This document shows positions 43,345 to 49,801 of a stretch of DNA of 64,000 nucleotides, piece by piece (position 1 is the first letter of the stretch; every line of letters begins with the position of its first letter). The notes below the pieces were generated by a model that made no database searches, was not told the DNA's origin, and was given only the letters and a program-made list of their open reading frames with translations. This stretch comes from an uncultured Prevotellaceae bacterium (GTDB taxonomy: Bacteria > Bacteroidota > Bacteroidia > Bacteroidales > Bacteroidaceae): positions 1 to 64,000 of the forward strand of contig CACYME010000016.1 of assembly GCA_902775475.1 (NCBI GenBank), read 5' to 3'. Both the position numbers and the translations under genes were made by a program.

Positions 43345-45724
43345 ACTTTCTTCCGTTCTGAATGTAAATGCCGTGCTGCGGTATGCTGATTCGGCAGCCA
43401 CGCAGGTCATAGATGGCAGAGCTGCCGAATCGGGTATCGTTCAACAGCAAATTGTCGATCCCCGTGCTCTGCTGCCTGGCGTCGAGCATCCATGCCTGCA
43501 GACTGGCCTGCATCTCTGCGGTGGCAAATGCCTCGGCAGCAGTGGAATTAGCGTCGGTGGGGAAGAGGCGCACGCTGAAGGCCCATGTGTCGCAGACGAA
43601 GATGTCGGCAATGGAACCGTCGAGGAAGACGTGCAGCTTCAGCTTCTCGCCCAAGGCGACCTTGCGGGGCAGGGTGGCCGAGTAGACACCATTGTAGGTG
43701 CCGCCATCGTTCTGGATTCGCTCCAGCTGGCTCAGGTCGAGCGTCAGCGTACCGCGGTCGGCATCGTAGGTGAGCGAGGCCTGTCTGTCGCCCGACTTCA
43801 AGAAGCGGAAGCCGCACTGGCCACTCTGCACGATGAACTCGCCCAGCAGCTCTATCTGGCGTCCGCTGACGGGTGCCAGCGATTCGGTGCCTGATAGGGC
43901 CATCTGCTTGCTGAAGGCCGTAGTCGTGCGCATGGCAGCAAGCCCACGATAGGGCTTCTGCACCAGCTGCCAATTGGCATCGACGGTGAGTTCGCGGGGC
44001 AGCGAGTAGTTGTGGGCCCACCCCATCTCGTAGTTCGTCTGCGTGGGCAGCTTGTCAGGGACGATGCCGAGGAGGAGGGAAGCCCCCCCTACGGCCCCCG
44101 AGGGGGCTTCTATTGTTTTGCTGCTCATGGAAGGGTCTATAGTGTCCCCCTCGGGGGACGAAAGGGGGGCTTTAGGGGCAATAATGGTGGGTGAGAGCAG
44201 GCCAAAGCCGTCGCGGCTGATGCCGCCCAGCTCCAGATACTGCACGTCGCCCTCGGGGACGAACTTCCCGTCGCTGCCGATGGTGCCCACCCAACAGAGC
44301 GTGCGCACGCCAGCACCCGTACCCAGCGGGGTGCAGGTGAACAGATAGCGTCCGCCGTCAAGAGGTGTTACATTGGGCATCTCCCAGAACGTTCCGTGCA
44401 GCTGGGCGCTGCTGCCCTGGAAGAAGATGGCGCCGTCGTTGCTCCACTTTCCATTCTCCAGCCGGTGCAGGGTGCAGGCCCCGATGCCGTTCTTGCTGGT
44501 GCCTACGATGACGAACTTCTGGCCGTTGGCCTCGAAGTAGAAGGGGTCGCGGAAGTCGTCGGAGAGTCCTGCGGGACGGCCGTCGATGACCACGCCCAGC
44601 TTCTCCCAGCTGTGCAGCGACTCGTCGGTGGCACGGGCCTGGGCGATAGTGGCACGGGCATTGTCCACGGCTGTATATAATATATAATGTGTACCCTGGT
44701 CTTCATAGACGCAGCCGCTCCAGCAGCCCTTCACGTCGTAGGGGTCACCGGGGGCAATGGCTATAGGCTCATCGCGCCAGTCGTAGAGGTTCTCGCTGGA
44801 GATGTGGCCCCAGTGCAGACGCGACATATAGGGTCCGTTGGCGTTCTTCTGGAAGAACACGTGCCAGCGACCGCCACTATAGACAAGGCCGTGGGTCTCG
44901 TTCGTCCACGAGCCCGAAGGCATGGCGTGAAACAGAGGACGCCAATTATTATATCGCTCAATAGGATAATTAAAGTCTGGGACTATAGAAGCCCCCTCGG
45001 GGGCCGTAGGGGGGGCTTCTACGGCATTGCTGATGCTGATGTCGTCGATGAGTCCGCAGAACGTATTGATGAGGAATGGCCCCCATAGTTTGTCTTCGGC
45101 CGACTTACCAATGAAGAAATCGCCTGTGCTGTGGACGATGCCCTGGCGGCTCATGCGTGCCGTGCCGATGGACTCGCCGTTGAGGTAGAGCGTGCCCATG
45201 TTGGCCGACTTGTCGAGCACCGCCGAAAGCTGGCACCACTGGCCGCGCGGCAACTTCTTCGTGCCGTTGATGCCGAGCAGGAAACCGTTGGAAGAGCCAA
45301 AGCGGAAGCGCAGGTCGCCCTGCGACGACAGCTCAAAGGCAAAGCCACGCTTGCCCTCCTCGTCGATGTTGCCACAGATAGCCGTGTAGGTGGGAGTCGT
45401 CTCGGCCACGTCGACTTGCATCATGGGGTAGCTCTCGGCAGCCAGCACCACGCTGACGGTCAGAGCCTCAGTGCTCAGCGAACTGGTGGGCAGACTGGCC
45501 TTCACATAGTTTGAATAGCCGTCGAAGCGAAGGGCCAGACCATCGAGGCCGTCGGCTGCGCATGCTGGCAACGCCGACACGACGGCATAGCGCGAGCCAG
45601 TGGTCGTTTCCACGATGTGGCCATCGGAAAGCGACATGTCGAAGTGAGCAACAGGCTGCTGGGCTGAAACACTGACGGCCTGCAGAGCCGTCACGGCGAT
45701 GAGAAATAGTTTCTTTCGGTTCAT
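43331..45724 (-). CDS. LamG-GH32 protein with altered nucleophile motif and palindromic insertions
   Basis: 797 residues. Signal peptide (ending VSA), LamG/concanavalin-like domain (25-235), GH32 propeller (260-620), beta-sandwich, and the C-terminal sorting-type domain (IYDLRGCRISIPQHGIYIQNGRKYVAR). The usual WMNDPNG is WTNETHG, so the nucleophile position is Glu276 instead of Asp. FRDP (Asp393) and WEMPN (Glu448) are present. Two stretches come from the GC-rich palindrome also found in uvr[14 protein letters not shown] (235-247), between LamG and propeller, and residues 515-549, with APKAPLSSPEGDTID and [13 protein letters not shown], in a propeller loop. Its own promoter has the shared operator layout. 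Activity is uncertain because of Glu276. Confidence 0.85.
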   Translation of the reverse strand: MNRKKLFLIAVTALQAVSVSAQQPVAHFDMSLSDGHIVETTTGSRYAVVSALPACAADGLDGLALRFDGYSNYVKASLPTSSLSTEALTVSVVLAAESYPMMQVDVAETTPTYTAICGNIDEEGKRGFAFELSSQGDLRFRFGSSNGFLLGINGTKKLPRGQWCQLSAVLDKSANMGTLYLNGESIGTARMSRQGIVHSTGDFFIGKSAEDKLWGPFLINTFCGLIDDISISNAVEAPPTAPEGASIVPDFNYPIERYNNWRPLFHAMPSGSWTNETHGLVYSGGRWHVFFQKNANGPYMSRLHWGHISSENLYDWRDEPIAIAPGDPYDVKGCWSGCVYEDQGTHYILYTAVDNARATIAQARATDESLHSWEKLGVVIDGRPAGLSDDFRDPFYFEANGQKFVIVGTSKNGIGACTLHRLENGKWSNDGAIFFQGSSAQLHGTFWEMPNVTPLDGGRYLFTCTPLGTGAGVRTLCWVGTIGSDGKFVPEGDVQYLELGGISRDGFGLLSPTIIAPKAPLSSPEGDTIDPSMSSKTIEAPSGAVGGASLLLGIVPDKLPTQTNYEMGWAHNYSLPRELTVDANWQLVQKPYRGLAAMRTTTAFSKQMALSGTESLAPVSGRQIELLGEFIVQSGQCGFRFLKSGDRQASLTYDADRGTLTLDLSQLERIQNDGGTYNGVYSATLPRKVALGEKLKLHVFLDGSIADIFVCDTWAFSVRLFPTDANSTAAEAFATAEMQASLQAWMLDARQQSTGIDNLLLNDTRFGSSAIYDLRGCRISIPQHGIYIQNGRKYVAR
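44079..44178. repeat. Paired palindromic element in the GH32 propeller loop
   Basis: The copy at 44079-44116 matches the 38-bp uvrA element at 37 of 38 positions. A diverged inverted partner (44135-44178) completes the same head-to-head arrangement as in uvrA. Confidence 0.85.
44982..45019. repeat. Single palindromic element between LamG and GH32 domains
   Basis: 38 bp identical, in reverse complement, to 7927-7964 in uvrA. It is read in the opposite sense from the other copies, giving [13 protein letters not shown]. Confidence 0.88.
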
Positions 45725-45753
45725 TGTCGTTAGTTGGTATTTGTTTTCTTGTG

Positions 45754-45818
45754 CAAAATTAAGCTTTTCCCCCAAAACAGCATATAACAATTGTTTCAAA
45801 TGATAGAAAAAATCGTTC
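45754..45818 (-). promoter_or_regulatory. Operator-promoter of the LamG-GH32 gene
   Basis: The -7 box TAATTTTG on the minus strand is at 45754-45761. Plus-strand pentamers are GTTTC (45793-45797, 31 nt away) and CGTTC (45814-45818, 21 bp further). CAAATGATA follows the first, as at 17531. Confidence 0.7.
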
Positions 45819-45840
45819 TTTGCCTGACTTTTGAAGAATT

Positions 45841-45872
45841 GGCAGCAGCAAGCATGGGGGCTCGCTGCTGCC
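45841..45872 (-). terminator. Hairpin after SGBP3
   Basis: GGCAGCAGC / GCTGCTGCC with extra AGC/GCT pairing, 37 bp past the SGBP3 stop and just upstream of the LamG-GH32 promoter. The T-run is weak. Confidence 0.5.
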
Positions 45873-45909
45873 GGAAAATAACTAACTAATGTAAAACTGT
45901 AGAGAAGGT

Positions 45910-47919
45910 CTATTTCAGGTAGCTGATGCAGTTCTGGGTGAAGCGCTCCAGCTGCGACTGCTTCTCGTTCACGCCACCGATGTTCCACTCGTAGGCAGCC
46001 AGGCCGACGGCGAGGATGCGTCCGGCGAAGGTGGTGGTGGGGGCGAAGTCGACGATGCCGGCGCAGCAGTAGTCAACAACGTGGTTCCACGTGCCGAGCA
46101 CGGTGGAGTTGGTCAGGTCCTCCCAGGTCTTCACCACGTTGGGGGCGGGAGCGAGGCCGTAGGCATTCAGGTCCCACATGCAGTTGTGGTCGCCCTTCAC
46201 GCCGGCACTCTCGAAGCAGTAGATGCCAGCGAAGAGCGTAGGCTCATAGGTCAGTCCCCAGTAGATGTCGTGGCCGATGTGGTCGTAGATTTGTCCCTCG
46301 ACGTTGCCAATGACGGGATGCACGCCCCAGATGTCGTCGTTTTGTCCACCCTCGCCGCTGCCATAGATGCCGGGAGCGTAGGCCTGGTCGATGCGGCCAA
46401 CGGCTACGCTGAGCTGCGTGGCGTGGTTGGTGAGCAGCAGGTTGCCGCCGTCGGCAGTGAAGGCCTTCAGGGCGTTGATGACGTCGGCAGAAGCCAGATT
46501 GCCAGGCAGGTTCTCCCAGCCGCGGTCGATGCCGATGCGGTCGCACATCACCCAGCACATCGGGTTCGTCTCGATGTCGAGGTTGTCGATGGTAGCGGGC
46601 GTCAGGATGATGCCCTTGCCAGCGTCAACATAGGTCTTCTGGAACCAGCTGACGGCATCCTTCTCGTCAGCGCTGGCGGTGTAGTCGTCGGGTACGAGCA
46701 TGGCCACCTTCTGTTCGGCGGGCGTGCCGACATAGCTCAGGCAGTTGGCCGTGAACTTCTCTAACTGGTCCTGCTTCTCGTTCACACCGCCGATGTTCCA
46801 CTCGTAGGCTGCCAGGCCGACGGCGAGGATGCGCCCTGCGAAGGTGGTGGTGGGAGCGAAGTCAACGATACCGGCGCAGCAGTAGTCAACAACGTGGTTC
46901 CACGTGCCGAGCACGGTGGAGTTGGTCAGGTCTTCCCATGCCTTCACCACGTTGGGGGCGGGAGCAAGGCCGTAGGCATTCAGGTCCCACATGCAGTTGT
47001 GGTCGCCTTTCACGCCAGCGCTCTCGAAGCAGTAGATGCCAGCAAAGAGGTTGGGCTCGTAGGTCAGGCCGCGATAGATGTCGTGGCCGCTGTGGTCGTA
47101 GATTTGGCCTTCGACGTTGCCGATGACGGGGTGCACGCCCCAGATGTCGCCATTGTCGCCGCCCTCGCCGTTGCCATAGATGCCGGGAGCGTAGGCCTGG
47201 TCGATGCGGCCCACGGCTACGCTGAGCTGTGTGGCGTGGTTGGTGAGCAGCAGGTTGCCACCGTCAGTCGTGAAGGCTTTCAGGGCGTCGATGGTGGCAG
47301 CCGAAGCCAGTCCGCCGGGCAGGTTCTCCCAGCCACGCTCAATGCCGATGCGGTCGCACATCACCCAGCAAGCCACCTGGTTCTCGATGTCGAGGTCGTC
47401 GATGGTGGAGGGAGTGAGCAGCACGCCCTTGTTCGTATTCACATAGTTCTTCTGGAACCAGGCGACGGCATCCTTCTCGTCGGCAGAGCCAGTGGCATAG
47501 TCGTCGGGCACGAGCATGGCCACCTTCGAACCGCCCTTCTGCACCTCGTAGGCAATGTTGAAGCGAACGGTCTGGCCCTCAGAGACGCGGCCGTCCTGAT
47601 AGCGGGCCTTCACGGTGTAGCTGACGTCGACGTTCGTCGGGGCCTTCTTGATGAAGTAGCTGTCGATGACTTCGTCGATGTTGGTGATGTCGGCATCGTC
47701 CTTGATAATCTGGATGCCCGACTGCCCCAGCATCGTGGGGTTCTGCCAGCGCAGCGTCACCTGTCGGTTGCCTTGCTGGTAGTCGGCAATGAGGTTCGTG
47801 ACGGCCTCGCTATAGGTGGCTGCCTCGTACTCGATGTCGGAGCAGGAGGTGAGGGCTGCGTTGACAACGCAGCATACCAGACCTGCACGGAATAGTTTGT
47901 TTATTTTGGTCATCATCAT
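45910..47919 (-). CDS. Surface glycan-binding lipoprotein with tandem-duplicated DUF4960-type domain (SGBP3)
   Basis: 669 residues. Signal peptide ending ALTSC, followed by a fibronectin-like domain (35-130). Two nearly identical 271-residue copies of the GATase-like domain then follow (about 131-400 and 405-669), each with KVAMLVPDDY, CWVMCDRIGI, GGNLLLTNHATQLSVAVG and GVKGDHNCMWDLNAYGLAP. The copies differ at few positions, and the DNA period is exactly 813 bp, so the duplication is recent or kept alike by gene conversion. The protein should bind fructan at the surface with two sites. Three consecutive ATGs leave the start uncertain by 6 nt. It follows SusD3. Confidence 0.82.
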   Translation of the reverse strand: MMMTKINKLFRAGLVCCVVNAALTSCSDIEYEAATYSEAVTNLIADYQQGNRQVTLRWQNPTMLGQSGIQIIKDDADITNIDEVIDSYFIKKAPTNVDVSYTVKARYQDGRVSEGQTVRFNIAYEVQKGGSKVAMLVPDDYATGSADEKDAVAWFQKNYVNTNKGVLLTPSTIDDLDIENQVACWVMCDRIGIERGWENLPGGLASAATIDALKAFTTDGGNLLLTNHATQLSVAVGRIDQAYAPGIYGNGEGGDNGDIWGVHPVIGNVEGQIYDHSGHDIYRGLTYEPNLFAGIYCFESAGVKGDHNCMWDLNAYGLAPAPNVVKAWEDLTNSTVLGTWNHVVDYCCAGIVDFAPTTTFAGRILAVGLAAYEWNIGGVNEKQDQLEKFTANCLSYVGTPAEQKVAMLVPDDYTASADEKDAVSWFQKTYVDAGKGIILTPATIDNLDIETNPMCWVMCDRIGIDRGWENLPGNLASADVINALKAFTADGGNLLLTNHATQLSVAVGRIDQAYAPGIYGSGEGGQNDDIWGVHPVIGNVEGQIYDHIGHDIYWGLTYEPTLFAGIYCFESAGVKGDHNCMWDLNAYGLAPAPNVVKTWEDLTNSTVLGTWNHVVDYCCAGIVDFAPTTTFAGRILAVGLAAYEWNIGGVNEKQSQLERFTQNCISYLK
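45962..47587. repeat. 813-bp tandem duplication within SGBP3
   Basis: TTCTCGTTCAC occurs at 45962 and 46775, and GCGCAGCAGT at 46061 and 46874: both 813 bp apart, a multiple of three. The outer right limit is approximate. Confidence 0.85.
47855..47873 (-). repeat. Hairpin in the SGBP3 signal-peptide codons
   Basis: GCTGCGTTG-A-CAACGCAGC. Relative to SGBP1 a paired change (G to T and C to A) keeps the stem and alters the protein from CCGVTAA to CCVVNAA. Nucleotides 47-65. Confidence 0.75.
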
Positions 47920-48014
47920 AATTAATTTCTAATTTATTGTTTTTTCTATTTTGGCCATCCCTGATAGTCCAGAAAGGAATGAGGGATGAGGAATGAGAAA
48001 TATGCGAAGGGGCA
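47920..48014. repeat. Spacer between SusD3 and SGBP3 with GAATGAG-type repeats
   Basis: Contains GGAATGAGGGATGAGGAATG, resembling the palindromic spacer at 385-410. No gene. Confidence 0.5.
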
Positions 48015-49727
48015 TTATTTGTAGAGCCCGTTAGAGTTCTCAATCTGCGAGATGGGTATGGGCAGGTAGAGTTCGTCTTCGGTGACGCTGGCACCAGCAT
48101 AGTAGGGACGCAGCTTGGCCTCTTCCTGCATGTACTTGTTAATGGTCTCGACGGCGGTGCCCCAGCGGAGCAGGTCGAACCAGCGCTGTCCCTCCATTGC
48201 CAGCTCCAGACGGCGCTCCATGCGCACGGCCATGCGGGCACGGTTCTTGGTCCAGGCGAGGTTGCCGTCCCAGTCAGAGGGATAGGGCTCCACGTAGTAG
48301 TCGGCCTTCGAGGGGTCAAGGTCAACGGGGGTATAGCTGCCATTGACGCTGCGGGCTGCCTTCGCACGTATCTGGTTCACGAGGTCGCGGGCCTCGACGA
48401 GTTTCTGGTCCTCAGCGGCGTTGTTGCCCGTGGCCTGCTCCACGAGAGCCTCAGCCTTCAGCAGCAGGATGTCGGCATAGCGAATGAGGATGAAGTTCAG
48501 GCCAGAGGCGCCCCAGGGGAAGCCCTGCACCATGTCTGGGCTGGAGGGGTCGATGAGGCCTTTCTTGCCGGAGAACTCGCCGTAGGTGTTATAGTCGCGG
48601 CACCAGCCCTCAGTGTAGATGTGGCCACGGAAGGGGAAGCCGATGCGTCCGACGGTGAAGTCGAGGCGTGGGTCGACGGTGCCTGCATAGTCGCTCGTCA
48701 GGCGGACGTTGTTGAAGGTGCCATCGAGGAAGGGCAGGCCCGTGTTGGGGTCGGTGCGGAAGGCATTGACCAGGTTCTGCGAGGCGAGGAAGAAGTCGTC
48801 GCCCGAACCGAAGACGTTGCCCTCAGAGCGCGTGGTGTTCAGCAGGTTGCAGAAGTTGATGTGGATGTTGTCGTTGGCAGTGGAGAACTGGACGGCCATG
48901 ATGCTCTCCTTCTTGTTGTTGAACTCCAGCTTCGACATATCGCCGAAGTTGTCGTAGAGCTGGTACTTGCCGCTGTTGATGACCACGTCAGCCCACTTCT
49001 CCACATCGGCCCACGAACCAGTCTGGGCGTTGACCTTGGCCAGCAGGGCAGCGGCCACATACTTGGTGAAGCGTCCGGGCTGTTCCTGCGACTCGTGCAT
49101 AGCATTATAGGCATCCTCCAGGTCGGCCTTGATGGCGGCATAGATTTCCTCGCGGCTCATGTTGCCATTGGGAACGGCCTTCGGGTCGTCGTTCTCGGTG
49201 AAGTAAGGTATGCTCTTGAAGATGCGGTTCAGGTCGAAATAGTACCAGGCACGCAGGGTCTTCAGCTCGCCGAGCAGGGCGTCCTTGTCGTTCACGCTGC
49301 CAGCGTCATTGATGGCCTGCATGGCTTTGTGGACACGGGCGATGCCAAGGTAGTTGTTCTCCCACTTGTTCAGGCAGGTGGCGTTGTCGCTGGCGATATT
49401 CGAGATTTCGAGCTGGTGGATGTTGGCCTCCATCGAGACGCCCTCGCCACCCTTGTAGGCATCGTCGGAGCGTACATCAAAGACCCAGTTGGTGATGGGG
49501 CCGGCAAAGGCAGCGTTGTTGTCGTCGAAGAAGTGGGCTTCCAGACCTTGATAGGCTGAGGACATCAGGCCCTCAATGCTCTCGTCGGTCAGCTGGTCGG
49601 CGGTGAACTCGCCCTGAGGCTTCAGCTCGAGCTGGTCGGAACAGGAGGAAAAAAGCCCACCTCCAACTCCCCCGAGGGGGAGAGCAGTTACCATATAGAC
49701 TGCATATTTAACGATATTCTTTTTCAT
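48015..49727 (-). CDS. SusD-like lipoprotein with palindrome-derived signal peptide core (SusD3)
   Basis: 570 residues. SusD family sequence is clear: SDQLELKPQGEFTADQLTDESIEGLM, LRAWYYFDLNRIFKSIPYF, AALLAKVNAQTGSW, LILIRYADILLLKAEALVEQ and RRLELAMEGQRWFDLLRWG. The signal peptide is odd: MKKNIVKYAVYMVTA, then LPLGGVGGGLF, then SSC (Cys29). The middle is encoded by a C/G-rich palindrome and makes a Gly-rich, weakly hydrophobic core with Phe at -3 of the lipobox. Export may be less efficient than for SusD1 and SusD2. It pairs with SusC3, 74 bp upstream. Confidence 0.92.
   Translation of the reverse strand: MKKNIVKYAVYMVTALPLGGVGGGLFSSCSDQLELKPQGEFTADQLTDESIEGLMSSAYQGLEAHFFDDNNAAFAGPITNWVFDVRSDDAYKGGEGVSMEANIHQLEISNIASDNATCLNKWENNYLGIARVHKAMQAINDAGSVNDKDALLGELKTLRAWYYFDLNRIFKSIPYFTENDDPKAVPNGNMSREEIYAAIKADLEDAYNAMHESQEQPGRFTKYVAAALLAKVNAQTGSWADVEKWADVVINSGKYQLYDNFGDMSKLEFNNKKESIMAVQFSTANDNIHINFCNLLNTTRSEGNVFGSGDDFFLASQNLVNAFRTDPNTGLPFLDGTFNNVRLTSDYAGTVDPRLDFTVGRIGFPFRGHIYTEGWCRDYNTYGEFSGKKGLIDPSSPDMVQGFPWGASGLNFILIRYADILLLKAEALVEQATGNNAAEDQKLVEARDLVNQIRAKAARSVNGSYTPVDLDPSKADYYVEPYPSDWDGNLAWTKNRARMAVRMERRLELAMEGQRWFDLLRWGTAVETINKYMQEEAKLRPYYAGASVTEDELYLPIPISQIENSNGLYK
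49655..49682. repeat. Palindromic element in the SusD3 signal codons
   Basis: CTCCCCC-GA-GGGGGAG at 49667-49682, preceded by GCCCACCTCCAA; it resembles the diverged half of the uvrA element. Nucleotides 46-61 of the gene, the same place as the hairpins of the other lipoprotein genes. Confidence 0.7.
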
Positions 49728-49774
49728 ATTACTTTTTTTTCATTACGAGTTATATATGTTTGTTTTCTATATAT

Positions 49775-49800
49775 CCCCCCTTGGGGAGGGGTCAGGGGCT
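49775..49800. repeat. C/G-run palindrome between SusC3 and SusD3
   Basis: CCCCCCTTGGGGAGGGG followed by TCAGGGGC, a member of the same loose palindrome family, directly after the SusC3 stop codon; it may attenuate read-through. Confidence 0.55.
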
Positions 49801-49801
49801 T

